Notes under the pieces: model-generated
The model's database searches: none
Told to the model about the DNA's origin: nothing
Seen by the model: the letters and a program-made list of their open reading frames with translations, nothing else
Shown here: piece after piece, positions 23,511 to 34,141 of the stretch
Numbering within the stretch: the stretch's first letter is position 1
How the letters are laid out: every line of letters begins with the position of its first letter
Program-made: the position numbers and the translations under genes
Assembly: GCA_030407315.1 (NCBI GenBank)
Contig: JALQPE010002580.1
Span: 1 to 64,000 of the forward strand
Direction: 5' to 3'
Length of the DNA: 64,000 nt
Origin: Asparagopsis taxiformis
Taxonomy: Eukaryota; Rhodophyta; Florideophyceae; Bonnemaisoniales; Bonnemaisoniaceae

Positions 23511-25476
23511 TGCACCAAACTATTATGGCAATGTTCGATTATAGACATTAGGGATCTTAGGAGCTACTATAGCTTGGATGGCTCGCTAGATCGTGGGAGA
23601 GCAGAGCACGACTCCATGTCTCCTCATGTCGAGCGATTTGTGTACTGCATACATTGCGAACAATAACAATAAATCGTACTTTGAGCGGAGTATTTCTGGT
23701 GTCTCCATTGAGTGCACAATGGCAATTCCTTTGGTGCAGCTCATTTCCTATCGATTGATCGCTCCTCCGAAAGTTGTTTCACATGAATCGTGCGCTGCGG
23801 CATGACGATTTCCGATTCGGCTCGTATTAGCACATGCAACAAATGATCAACTTACGCAACGTCCAGTACAGTATTTTATTTGTTTCTAATTTTTTTGAAA
23901 CAGAAAACTGACCAGCGCTCAATTGTCATACTCTACTGTGCTACTGCTCAGAGCAGCGTCAGCACTTGACGACTGTTCGCTCTTCCCTTCTGCTCCATTA
24001 CTCAGCACGCAATCAATCCCAGTGCTGTGCAGGTCGTCCAACATGGCTCCATCGAGTGAATACGAAACAACCCTTTCCAGGCTGCCATGCCAGCGCTACT
24101 TGCAGCGCACGCATTGCGGAGCAAGAGGCGGCGGTATGGCTTTCCATGATGTTGTTCCCAATTGATGGTCAGCACCCATCACATGAATTACAACAAAGCA
24201 ATCGTCTTGTTCCGTTAACACGACCCAAATTCCACTCATGCACTCGGCCCATCCTTCATCCCTGATTCTATATTCAATGACGCGACAACAGCACGTGGCT
24301 ACCCCAAAGCTCTACACACATCTGGCTCTTGTGTCGTTGCCCATCTAAAATTGTATACCGCGCACGACGTACCTCTCAAGCGCAATACGACGACCTGCAG
24401 CGTGGTCGACATAGACATTGGTCAGAACGAGCAGGAGGATCGCCAATCTAAGGTCAGGCGCCCGCGTAGAATGCAATCAAACTTGCAGCTGACCCAGCCA
24501 CATTGACCTCGAATTGATTCACGTTGCACGATTCGCACCCTCCTGAATCACTCGTACAACTGTTTGTACAGCTCACTCCCTCTTCCAATTCCAATATCCC
24601 ATCGCTCTGCCCATGGACCGAGCGACGACCCCCATTCATACAGGTCCTCTGTGAAAAAACACTGTATACCTTCCCCTCTACGATTCCGGCCTGTTCTCGG
24701 TTGCAGCATAATTGCGGTCGTTGCGCGCAGTGGAATGTGACACACCCGACCTATTCGCTCTCAACATTGTCTCACCCTTCTTCCGCCCAAAATTGCCAGC
24801 ACGTCCGCTACCAATCTCGCGTCTGAATACTTGCCGCTGTGGAATGTTGATGATAATGGGTGTCTCGTGAGCTATTCTATAATCCGACAGAGCAGTTGTG
24901 AGACGGCGGGTTAAATTTTCTATAATGGAATACTGTAAGGGACTGTTAAGATTGTATGATCATCCGACATGGAAGGAGCAGAGCTGCCAACCAGAAACTG
25001 CTCAATTTAAATTTCCGCAAATTCAGAAAAGCCTTTCAGCGAACGGTGCGCAACCTGTGACAGCCAAACCGTCCCGTGCCAAATTAATTACACATTAATC
25101 GCATCAATAGTTAATTACTATCAACAACAATTGCACACCAGCTCGCGACGCGAGATAATTATGATGTGTGCATCGTTCGTTTCGCAAGCAAACTCCTCCC
25201 GCACCATCCCGCCCGTTGAATTGAACAGTAAACATTTCGCATCACCAACTACAATGTTATCGGTCGACTTCTCTTCTTCCCGTTGTCGTGCCGGTCACCA
25301 GCTAGTATGTTTCCGTTTCACAGAAGAACAGCAGCCCAAACCCATCATGCGACCACCGTTCGCCTCTTTATCAAGACAGCGATCGCATTTCACGCTCCAC
25401 AACGTCGTCGCTTCATGCTCCCCATTCTTTCCATGACTTGTTCTATTGTTGGCATCTGCTGCCGTGCTGCAAATGA

Positions 25477-26781
25477 ATGGTGAACAACGCACTATTATCC
25501 ATCTTTGGGAAGACAACTTCTCCCGGCACCAGCGACGACATTTTACTGCAGACTGCGCCAACAGCTGCCGCTCAGGAATCGTATTCTCCGCTACCATTTG
25601 CATCGGCGGCCATTAACAGCAACGATTACGAAACGGAAAATGAGACGTACACGATTTCACGGCAACAAGCTGCAGCGCATCGAAAATCCAAGGCCAGCGC
25701 ACGTCCTCCCGATCTGCATGGGTCCAACCTCGAAGCCACTTGCTCCTCCTTCCGAACCTACACTGGCAAAAACAACAACCTTGTGCCCGCCGAAGCGCTT
25801 CTGTCCATCGCCGAGAATGCGTCCGTCTACCCGCCAATACATCCACACGCGCCGTACGCCGTTCAACAGCGCACCAACTGGGCATTGGACGCCCTGTATC
25901 AAGCAGATCACATCGCTGTAGAGCCGTCAACAACCGTGTCTGCCGACGAGCAAAATCGGTCAGACGACGATGCGCATGAGGGCACAAGGACAAACGCAGC
26001 GGGCTGGAGAAAGACGCGGCTGCGAAAGTATAAAAATCCAATCGCGAGCAAGCATTGTCACATATGCTCGCGCACAGCTACGCACACAGAGCCGCATGTG
26101 GTGTGCTCCAACATTGAGCAGGCGACGTGTCAGAAGGTGACGTGCAGGAAGTGCTTCAAGCACTATAATTGGAAAGTACCCGTTTCGCCGGCCAGTTTTC
26201 GAAACTGGAAATGCACGCATTGTACAGGGAACTGTCCCGAGTGCGCGCAGTGCGTCACGTACAACAAAACGACGAAGCGACGGAGATTGAACTTGATGAA
26301 ACCGCGAAAGAGGAGGAACTGGGCCGTTGGGGATGCAATGTTGGAGACGGGGTCGTGGTCGAATAAGAGACCGGCATTGGATACATCTGGAGGATCACAA
26401 TGCGCAGCGGGTGGTTTGGATGCGATGCTGGAGCGGAACGAAGGGTTGTGCAGTTCCATGCAAAGCGAAAACGTGGAAAAGACGGCTAGTCACGAATGGG
26501 ATGACGCTCTCACAATGGGTAGAGGCGACTCGCAAGACGGAATGGGCAAAGCAGTGTCAAAGGATGCATTGGATGATGTCGAAGCGGGTAGATATGACGT
26601 GTTCCCGTGCGGACTCTTCGTGCCGGATCTGACAATAGAGGACGGCGAGGCGCAGCATGAGTTGGGACTGCTCGATCGCGTGCCATCGCACGAAGCAGGG
26701 GTTGGCGTCGACGAATGTTGGTGGGCTATCAACGAGAACAAGACGCATGGAATTGATGATATCGCGAATGCGCTGGGATGA
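25477..26781 (+). CDS. CDCA7-like 4CXXC (zf-4CXXC_R1) zinc-finger protein
   Basis: 434 residues. The N-terminal about 185 residues are low-complexity and polar. A Cys-rich finger at 194-265 has paired cysteines 194/197, 210, 218, 223/226, 246/249, 253/256 and 259, with W233 and W244 near the final pairs, then a basic tail (KRRR, KPRKRR at about 267-280). This spacing resembles the zf-4CXXC_R1 domain of CDCA7, which in animals and plants partners the HELLS/DDM1 remodeller in DNA-methylation maintenance. The C-terminal about 150 residues are acidic and unrecognised. The first 586 bp lie in the palindrome arm; the remainder is single-copy. Family assignment is from pattern only. Confidence 0.65.
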   Translation: MVNNALLSIFGKTTSPGTSDDILLQTAPTAAAQESYSPLPFASAAINSNDYETENETYTISRQQAAAHRKSKASARPPDLHGSNLEATCSSFRTYTGKNNNLVPAEALLSIAENASVYPPIHPHAPYAVQQRTNWALDALYQADHIAVEPSTTVSADEQNRSDDDAHEGTRTNAAGWRKTRLRKYKNPIASKHCHICSRTATHTEPHVVCSNIEQATCQKVTCRKCFKHYNWKVPVSPASFRNWKCTHCTGNCPECAQCVTYNKTTKRRRLNLMKPRKRRNWAVGDAMLETGSWSNKRPALDTSGGSQCAAGGLDAMLERNEGLCSSMQSENVEKTASHEWDDALTMGRGDSQDGMGKAVSKDALDDVEAGRYDVFPCGLFVPDLTIEDGEAQHELGLLDRVPSHEAGVGVDECWWAINENKTHGIDDIANALG

Positions 26782-27667
26782 ATGCGAGCGTAAGTGCGCA
26801 GAGATCAGCGCTGGTTGGAAAGTTCACAGGCAAGCACTGTGGCTCCTGTGGCTTCGTTGGTGCTGCGATCTGTGCCGTGCAGGAACATGCGGCCAATGGC
26901 CAGGAAGGCGGATCATGATCTTGGATCGTTTTGAATGAAATCATCTATTTGAAATGAACATTTTGTGAAAATTTGTAGTTGAAACTGAAATGCCGTAATT
27001 TCTGAGCTGAATTGTGCGTGCTTTACACAAATTGAATACAGACAGTCTGTATTCCATTTCTCCAACTGTATGTCCGTGACAGACTGTACGGACCATAAAC
27101 CATCACAATTACCCAGGGTAGTAGACGCCCAGGGTACTGAGAACGTGTTCAATACTGTATCTGTGCGGTTGAGTTTCTAAAGGATATATCAGCAAACCGT
27201 CGAGGCTACAGAGTTTTATCCAAATAGTTTTTGCCTGTCATTGTCTTCCCGTTGAACCGTAGCCTCAGGTGTCTCTGCCAGGGAGCTCCAATGGATGCGT
27301 TTGTACAATATTCCAGCGCTGAACAAGCACTTTATCTCTTCTCATTTGGCAGATCTGCTTCCAATCTTCCAAACACATACCCTATTCCTGTCTGCCATGA
27401 AGATTGGATGTCAAACTGTCAAGGGTCACTTCCACAATGAATATTCTTCCCTCGGTCTCTTCATATCAGTGGATAACCAGTGGTTACCTGCAAATATTCA
27501 CCACTTGTTCATTTCTTGTAACAAGTTGTCCATACCATGGTTGGCAACAATGCACCTTTTTGTCGACTAGAACATGTCTGAGCAGGTTTTGGGCATTGCT
27601 CCGCACCGATCTCGCAATGGTGTCCCTCAGACTGCGCTTTCCTACAAAAAATCGGAATGGTACACGC
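26782..27667. other. Intergenic; no gene seen
   Basis: AT-rich, with only short open frames and no domain or RNA recognised. Confidence 0.5.
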
Positions 27668-27674
27668 TATATAA
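27668..27674 (+). promoter_or_regulatory. TATA box of the split secreted-protein gene
   Basis: TATATAA, 86 bp upstream of the ATG at 27760. Confidence 0.6.
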
Positions 27675-27759
27675 CGCGGTCCCCAAGTGTAGTTTCTGCA
27701 AGGACCTTTCATCCATTCGCTATCTACCTTAGCCTCTCCTCATTTTTCAATACTCCACA

Positions 27760-28158
27760 ATGAGGACACTCCACCGAATTCTATTCACCTTTTCTGCATT
27801 CGTGCTCCTCTGTCATGTTTCCCCTGTGTCTTGCGCACGTGCACCTGGAAAGTTCTCTTTCCGTGCGCATATCACGAATTATCTGCGCGGAATCAGAATT
27901 CATGACAAGGTTGCTGTATCTTCCTCAACGGCTCGCAAAATGCGAAATGCCAATGTTAACCAACATGATGTTCTCAAGCATGCCAGTCTGCATTCAAGGA
28001 ATATGAAGGCGATCATACACATGAAGCGGGACTCAGTTTATGAATCGATGATTGATGTTGAACTGAAGAGACGTGTCATGTCAAAAGTATCTACAGAAAA
28101 TAAAGATGTAAAAGAACAAATGGAAAACCATTCAGTTGACACTGTTATGCAGTCGTAG
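27760..28158 (+). pseudogene. 5' half of a secreted-protein gene split by a retrotransposon
   Basis: Begins with a signal peptide (about 1-24, ending SPVSCA) and continues with a basic, polar region to codon 128. The retrotransposon LTR starts at 28143, and the frame ends after four LTR-encoded residues at TAG 28158. The remaining part of the gene resumes in the same frame at 33539-34141. The intact gene would encode about 326 residues. As it stands, this half could still make a short secreted peptide. Function unknown. Confidence 0.8.
28138..28142. other. Target-site duplication, left copy (GACAC)
   Basis: GACAC immediately before the left LTR matches GACAC at 33539-33543 immediately after the right LTR. 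Confidence 0.95.
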
Positions 28159-28459
28159 TGACAGGTAGAGATGGGATGAAAGTGGCGTAGTAGTCTGCCT
28201 CCCTTTATTTCAAAGTGTTGGCTTGCCGCTTATATGCGCTAAGTAAATGCTCGAGATGGGTATGGTTTCTAGAACGGTACAGTACTAATGACGTTCCGTG
28301 CTGTAAACGGAATCACGTTGAAGAGTGGTCTGTTTCTAAATTAGGGAGTATCTTAAATGGCAGCGCCCTAAGCAGTGCAAATGCGCGATGCAGTATGAGC
28401 TGTAAATGTAATGCGCAGTCCGTTTGAATTGTAGGTCGCTGAGTTGAGAATGCATGACA
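28143..28459 (-). repeat. 3' LTR of the chromovirus
   Basis: 317 bp, identical to 33222-33538. On the minus strand it contains TTCTAGAA (28267-28274), CATATAAG (28229-28236) and AATAAA (about 28204-28209), in the order enhancer-like element, TATA box, polyadenylation signal. Confidence 0.95.
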
Positions 28460-28474
28460 GTTCCCCCAAGCGGC

Positions 28475-31400
28475 CTACAGTTTAAGTGACTGCTTGGCAC
28501 GAACCAGGAGGGATGTGTTGCGGCGTTTTCCAAAAAATGCCTTCACCTTGCTTGGTACATCCTCAAACATGTTGATTAGTGGTTCCCAGGAGTCTCCATG
28601 TGCTGTAAGGCCTTTCCAGGAGACCAGGACTTCGAAAGCTTCGTTCTTCTCGCGGATATCCTTGATGGTGTCTACGCTGTGCCAAACACGGTCTGAAAAT
28701 TCCGCGATCTCTTGCATGGCTACTTTCTTTCCTATGTTAGCATCGCAGTAGTGCTTGACACGACAGATGTGGATAATCTCTTTCTTTCCAGAAAGCAAGT
28801 GCTCTACCTCAACTGTGAAATTGGACAGGATGTTGGTGATGCGTCGCGGACCTACCCAATTCGCAGACATCTTCGTCCGCGGGCCATGCATTCTGGCAAC
28901 TACAACATAGTCGCCCTTGGTTGGGTTGTAAGGATGCACATGCGTCTTGCGATTGTGTCGCGCAACTGCCGCACGCCGTGTTGCGTCTAGTACCTGTGCA
29001 ACATTTCTGTGCATGTCGTCCAGGGCTTTTTGAAGAGCACTGATGCTCAGTGTCTGCATCAGTCGAGCCTCATTAAGAGACTGTACGCCTGTAGCCTGGG
29101 CGACAGTTAGTGCAATAGACAGGGGATTGCCGGCGTCCATACCCGTGTGAACCTTGATAGGGCTCAATCCACCAAGCCTCCGTGAGGGTGAATTGTTGAT
29201 AATGAACTGCAGAGCCGGTACGATAGTAGGCCATTCTGTCTCTGGGACGCGTAGTTCTGTGATGAGAGAATGCATCACGCGAAGCACTTCTTTGCAAACA
29301 GATTCTACAGTACCATTGGACCATGGTACATATGCCGTCGAAAAGCGATGACGCACGCCAAGTGTCGCGGCGAGAAGTTTCATTACTTCGTTGCAAAAAT
29401 GCGGTCCTTGATCTGAGAACCATTTTAGGACTGGCACGAAAGTGGTGAAGTATTCCACGAGCACTTCTGTGGTTGTCTCGGCGTCTGCTTTTGCGCATTG
29501 ACGCAAAAAGACGTATCCAGAGAAGTCATCCTTGAGAATAAGAATGTAATTGTGGCCAGAGCCTGACTCTCCTATGTACAGGAAGTCAAAATGGAGCAGT
29601 TCGCTCACCTTTTCGGCATGTTCCTGTTGTCCCATAGGTCGAGGGACTTTCTGCCCGCTCGATGAGAGTAGACATACATGACATCCCTTAATAAATGAAT
29701 CTAGATCTTCGTCCATTGTTGGCCACGTGACTTTCGCACGGACGATTTGCTTCGTCGCCGTCACGCCACGGTGTCCGCCGAGGTCGCAATGTGCAGCCAC
29801 ACAGATTCGTAGCTGCATTTCTGTATCATCTGCGGGTATGTACAGCTGGCCTGCGTCGTTCACCCAAACCTCAGAATTGCAAATTTGGGTTCGGTGGAAT
29901 TCCGAGGTATTATCCGGAGGGCGCTCGGACTGCGCTTTGCAAATGTCATGAATGGTTGGTAGCTCAGGTATATCATTGTTGATGAGAGGCACCCTAAGTA
30001 TTGCAATACGACGAGCGGGAAATATAGAGAAATCGACTGCGGCCCATCGAGTCAGCATGTCCGCCCAAGTGTTGGACTCGCCTGGAATGTGCTCCACAGA
30101 ATAGTTGAATTCAGACAGACGAAGTGCCCAACGCTGTGTTTTGTGCACAGTGTGACGTGCCACATTAGTGTCGAAACGGTGTGGGGAAATCATGTACAAG
30201 ATGTTCTTGTGATCAGTGAAAAGGGAGAATTCATCACATGCCGCGAGTATGTGAGACAGACGTATAACGCTGGCAATCACAGCGTAACACTCCTGCTCTG
30301 GTGTGGACCATCTCAATGCGGAACCTTTGAAAGCTCCTGACACGAAAGAGACTGGTTCGTGATCCCACTCCTCAGGTGGGACAGTGCTGCTGTGCACTTC
30401 TGTCCTAGAGACCTGCGTGAGTACACCTGCCCAGTGCGAGGAAGAGGCATCTGTGAAGAGGCAAAGCCGTTTCACAGGGTCTGGTGTACTAAGTTTGACC
30501 TGCTCTGCGATAGCCCGGAGGAGGCAGGTAAATGCAGTTGACTCTCTTTCCCCCCATGCCGACAGAGGGCGATTGAAGACCCTGGACTTCTTTCGAGAGC
30601 CAAGGAGTGAGTACTGTGTCTCCAGAAGTTTTTGAAGCGGAGCCACGAGTTCTGAAAAACGAGGAATGGCCGTGCGCATCCAGTTAGCGCCATGTACCAA
30701 CTGCATCAATGCACCCACTGTTGTCGGGGGTGGCATGGAGATAAGTGCGTCGTAGTTGCGCGGGTTGAATCGGACGCCCTCAGCGTCGACAATGCGGCCA
30801 CAGAACAGGGCCTCTTTAAGCACCAATTCACACTTGTTTGGATTAAGCTTCAGGCCTCTCGTTGCGCAAATTTGAAGCGCCTGATCCAGCGTAGCAAGGA
30901 GCTCATCGAAAGATGTTGCGTAGCCTAAGATGTCGTCCAGCCAGATCAGAACATCAAGCAGTGCAAAAATTTCCTCCATGGACGATTGAAAAAATGCCAC
31001 AGAGTTTGAAGCGCCGTGTGGGACACGGGTTGGAGTGAATACACCGAAGGGTGTATGGAAAGAAAGGCATTCACGTGACCTCTCATGTACGAGGAACTGC
31101 CAATAACCATGTAGGAAGTCGAGTAGGAAGAAGCATTTTGCGCCAATGATGTTCGCGAACATGGCGTCGGGGTGTGGCATCGGCCAGAGATTTTTCTTAG
31201 TTTGCACATTCACAGGGCGAAGGTCAGTTGTGAAGCGGAACTCCTCCGGTCCTTCCTTCGGGACGATGAGAGGCGCGCAAGCCCATTTTGACGTTGGGTT
31301 TCTGTAGATAAAGCCCAGTCGTTGAAGCTCGTCTATTTTCTTTTTGAGAAAAGCAGTTTGCTGAGGTGAGTATGTGCGTTGTCGGACCTTCACTGGTTTC

Positions 31401-33184
31401 TCATCGCCTTCGAATTCGATTTTCATCGGAGAAACGTGAACCGGTGGGTCGTTGGACAGTTTCACGCGAAAAACGTCGGATGCGTTAGACACGATTTGAC
31501 GAAGTTGTTCATGGTAACGGACAGGTAAATGCTTCCCAGCCCGTTTGATCATGTCTTCGATCGCAGATTCGAGCTCTGCGACGTTTTGCGAGCCGATCTC
31601 AACATCCTTGTAGTCGACGTCATCACCATCTTTGAGAGGGAAGTCGCCGTTCTGAATCAAAGGAGTGAGTCGGGCGACCTTCTGTTTATCCTCAAGATCG
31701 ATGGATGATTCCTCAGTCTGTGCAGTGAGCAGCTGTGCGCCTAGTTTTCCAACTTTTGAGGCGGTCTGAGATGACTGAATAGTACCAAAGTCGGTTGAAG
31801 CCAGCCTTTCGAGGTTGTCAGCCACGAAGTCAGTGACATCCAGACCTGCCTTGATGAGAAATGGATTACCCAAGACGATTTCCCCAGCGCAAGCAGCACC
31901 CTGAAGAATGTTGGAATCCTCATCTGGAACGATCCGCACACACAAATTGCGTAATCGACACTTTCCGGCGGTTGTGTTGAGCATAGGGCTGATTTGTACT
32001 TCCCCTGGACTGTTCACAATACGACCATCGACAGCCTTGAATATGCGTTGTTCATTCCTTGTAGGCAGGAAGACAGATTTTTCATGCAGAAAATTCACGA
32101 TCGAGTCGGATATGGCGAGCTCATCGGCACCCGAGTCAATGCGACAGGCAAATGTGTAGCCACGGAGATCTGCCATGACAACTGCGTTCTTGGATGTACT
32201 GCCTTTTTCCGTTGGTGAAGAGGTAGCATGCGGCAGAGGTTTGGTGATGTATGCTGAGGGCGAGTTGAGGAGCGCAGCAAACCTGGTGCCCGATGACTGC
32301 TTCTTCTTAGCCTTTTCTGTTCTGTGCTTTTCTAGAAGCTTTCTTTTTTCTTCTTCAGATGTCATAGGACAGTCCTTGACGAGATGAAACTGACCACAAT
32401 CGTTATTGAGACACAATGGTTTCTTATTATTACCGTTCTTCCCGCGCTTAGATCTTTCTGATTTAACGGATGAAGATCCTTTATCGTTGTTTCTTGCATA
32501 AGCAACGGTAGCGGCAGAATCAGGAGGATTCTTGTTGCCTTTTCTCTTTGAAAAAGAATTTCTAAACTCCCTGAGAGGCTGAAACCGTTCGCATACCTCG
32601 GCCTCATCGGCTAGAAAACATGCGAATCCGAAAAAGTCTTCCTTCAAGGCGCTCTTCTCCAATTGAAGTGCGTCCTCAATTCTGGCTTTGAGTTGCGGAG
32701 GCTGTAACACGGCGACAAGATGTTTCACTGCGGCTTTTTGCGCTTTTTCGACGAAGTTCCAGCCTCGACGCTCACAGAGGGATACGTAGGATGTTTGAAG
32801 CATGAGGATGCGCAATCTAGCGTCGGGTTCTGACGCGTCGAGTTTCACGTGTCTCATAACGTCCTCCATGGCTTCGTCGAATGAGACATGCTTTGTCGTA
32901 GACGAGAGACTCTTGAGTTTCTGTTTGATCACATCGTCGCTCAGTTGATCAATGGATGTGTACTGAGCGCCAAAGATGCGTGCTCGAAGAAGTGATCGAA
33001 GAAACAGTGCGTCGAAGCAACCAGCCCATGAGACAGGCTTGAGACCAGGTTGTGCTTCGATAGCGACCTCATATTGTGCACGCTCTGCAAGGAAATCTTG
33101 AATGGAATTCCGGCTGATCGAGGTGATCTTCGGGTGGCTGGGAGGCGCGAACAGATGTGCGGAGGTGCCTGCATTCTCTGACAT
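28475..33184 (-). CDS. Gag-Pol polyprotein with chromodomain (Ty3/gypsy)
   Basis: 1569 residues in one uninterrupted frame. Order: Gag (1-250); zinc knuckle with C258, C263, H267, C272 (CX4CX3HX4C rather than CX2CX4HX4C); aspartic protease DSGA at 350-353; reverse transcriptase about 585-800, with active-site WLDD at 748-751 in place of YxDD; RNase H about 905-1045 (TDAS from 910); integrase with H1132, H1138, C1168, C1171 and catalytic D1200, D1258, E1294; C-terminal chromodomain in about the last 90 residues, which in this group guides integration to particular chromatin. Gag and Pol are fused without a frameshift. The frame starts 38 bp after the 5' LTR. Confidence 0.96.
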   Translation of the reverse strand: MSENAGTSAHLFAPPSHPKITSISRNSIQDFLAERAQYEVAIEAQPGLKPVSWAGCFDALFLRSLLRARIFGAQYTSIDQLSDDVIKQKLKSLSSTTKHVSFDEAMEDVMRHVKLDASEPDARLRILMLQTSYVSLCERRGWNFVEKAQKAAVKHLVAVLQPPQLKARIEDALQLEKSALKEDFFGFACFLADEAEVCERFQPLREFRNSFSKRKGNKNPPDSAATVAYARNNDKGSSSVKSERSKRGKNGNNKKPLCLNNDCGQFHLVKDCPMTSEEEKRKLLEKHRTEKAKKKQSSGTRFAALLNSPSAYITKPLPHATSSPTEKGSTSKNAVVMADLRGYTFACRIDSGADELAISDSIVNFLHEKSVFLPTRNEQRIFKAVDGRIVNSPGEVQISPMLNTTAGKCRLRNLCVRIVPDEDSNILQGAACAGEIVLGNPFLIKAGLDVTDFVADNLERLASTDFGTIQSSQTASKVGKLGAQLLTAQTEESSIDLEDKQKVARLTPLIQNGDFPLKDGDDVDYKDVEIGSQNVAELESAIEDMIKRAGKHLPVRYHEQLRQIVSNASDVFRVKLSNDPPVHVSPMKIEFEGDEKPVKVRQRTYSPQQTAFLKKKIDELQRLGFIYRNPTSKWACAPLIVPKEGPEEFRFTTDLRPVNVQTKKNLWPMPHPDAMFANIIGAKCFFLLDFLHGYWQFLVHERSRECLSFHTPFGVFTPTRVPHGASNSVAFFQSSMEEIFALLDVLIWLDDILGYATSFDELLATLDQALQICATRGLKLNPNKCELVLKEALFCGRIVDAEGVRFNPRNYDALISMPPPTTVGALMQLVHGANWMRTAIPRFSELVAPLQKLLETQYSLLGSRKKSRVFNRPLSAWGERESTAFTCLLRAIAEQVKLSTPDPVKRLCLFTDASSSHWAGVLTQVSRTEVHSSTVPPEEWDHEPVSFVSGAFKGSALRWSTPEQECYAVIASVIRLSHILAACDEFSLFTDHKNILYMISPHRFDTNVARHTVHKTQRWALRLSEFNYSVEHIPGESNTWADMLTRWAAVDFSIFPARRIAILRVPLINNDIPELPTIHDICKAQSERPPDNTSEFHRTQICNSEVWVNDAGQLYIPADDTEMQLRICVAAHCDLGGHRGVTATKQIVRAKVTWPTMDEDLDSFIKGCHVCLLSSSGQKVPRPMGQQEHAEKVSELLHFDFLYIGESGSGHNYILILKDDFSGYVFLRQCAKADAETTTEVLVEYFTTFVPVLKWFSDQGPHFCNEVMKLLAATLGVRHRFSTAYVPWSNGTVESVCKEVLRVMHSLITELRVPETEWPTIVPALQFIINNSPSRRLGGLSPIKVHTGMDAGNPLSIALTVAQATGVQSLNEARLMQTLSISALQKALDDMHRNVAQVLDATRRAAVARHNRKTHVHPYNPTKGDYVVVARMHGPRTKMSANWVGPRRITNILSNFTVEVEHLLSGKKEIIHICRVKHYCDANIGKKVAMQEIAEFSDRVWHSVDTIKDIREKNEAFEVLVSWKGLTAHGDSWEPLINMFEDVPSKVKAFFGKRRNTSLLVRAKQSLKL

Positions 33185-33221
33185 GTCGACGTCGTAACTG
33201 CCTGCGCAGAACAGTTTAAAC

Positions 33222-33538
33222 TGTTATGCAGTCGTAGTGACAGGTAGAGATGGGATGAAAGTGGCGTAGTAGTCTGCCTCCCTTTATTTCAAAGTGTTGG
33301 CTTGCCGCTTATATGCGCTAAGTAAATGCTCGAGATGGGTATGGTTTCTAGAACGGTACAGTACTAATGACGTTCCGTGCTGTAAACGGAATCACGTTGA
33401 AGAGTGGTCTGTTTCTAAATTAGGGAGTATCTTAAATGGCAGCGCCCTAAGCAGTGCAAATGCGCGATGCAGTATGAGCTGTAAATGTAATGCGCAGTCC
33501 GTTTGAATTGTAGGTCGCTGAGTTGAGAATGCATGACA
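33222..33538 (-). repeat. 5' LTR of the chromovirus
   Basis: Identical to the 3' LTR. It is the promoter copy for the element, with CATATAAG at 33308-33315 on the minus strand. Its last bases read GCATGACA on the + strand, giving the downstream half-gene an in-frame ATG at 33533. Confidence 0.95.
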
Positions 33539-34141
33539 GACACGAAGACCCATCAAAGCTCAGGCGGATTCTCAGGAGACGAATGCGACTCAGATTCTGA
33601 ATGTGCTGGAGAACGGGACTGCTTGCAAGTTAGTGATGGAGACCTGGAACCATGTGACGGAAATTCCAGATGTGAATGTGTACCTACTAAATCAAGTGAC
33701 ATCATATGCTCATCAAGTAGCCCTGATTGCTTGCCGGGGGATGAATGTGTGGAAGTTGAAGACGTGACGATTTGTATTTCCGAGAATTTATCTGATGTTG
33801 CTGACGATGTCTGTGTTGACGCAAAAGCGCTTTCACATTTACAAGCGCATGAACTAGTGTTTGAAAAACATGCTATCGGTAGGGTGCTATGCGACAAATT
33901 TGGAAGCTGTGCTACCCCTGGTCACATTGTACGCTACAATGGGTCCACGATGATGATGATGAAGTACTGCGAGACTGCCGGATGTGAACGTCGGACCATG
34001 AGGGTGAACAGTCCGCGGTACAAGAAAGGGATGCGTGTGACATCGAAGACGGATGGATTAGAGTATACTGTATTTGCAGCTCGATATGAGACAAGAGCGG
34101 AAGAAGCTGTACTAGCGGCTGCTGTTCGCTTTGGTCTTTGA
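33533..34141 (+). pseudogene. 3' half of the split secreted Cys-rich protein gene
   Basis: Native coding sequence resumes at 33539 (the duplicated GACAC) in the same frame as 27760-28142 and continues about 200 codons. It is acidic and Cys-rich at first (about 14 Cys in the first 110 residues, in paired CxSD-CxG-like spacings), then basic near the end. The LTR supplies an ATG two codons earlier, so a truncated protein without a signal peptide could be made. No family recognised. Confidence 0.8.

Larger units (their letters stand above)
22199..26062 (-). repeat. Right arm of the 11-kb palindrome (3864 bp)
   Basis: Mirror of 15030-18893 with axis at 20546. The inner edge is TATTCTTTTTGCCC at 22199. 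The outer edge (26062) lies in the middle of the intact CDCA7-like gene. 23511-25476 contains no supported gene: the several 60-100-codon frames there show no domain or bias and occur in mirror copy. Confidence 0.95.
28143..33538 (-). mobile_element. Complete Ty3/gypsy chromovirus LTR retrotransposon
   Basis: 5396 bp in minus orientation: 317-bp LTRs at both ends (TG...CA on each strand), a single Gag-Pol frame and a 5-bp target duplication GACAC. The two LTRs appear identical and the coding frame is intact, so insertion is very recent. A short polypurine tract (minus strand GGGGGAAC) abuts the 3' LTR. No TGG-type primer-binding site follows the 5' LTR, so the primer is unclear. It inserted into the secreted-protein gene on its opposite strand. 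Confidence 0.97.
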
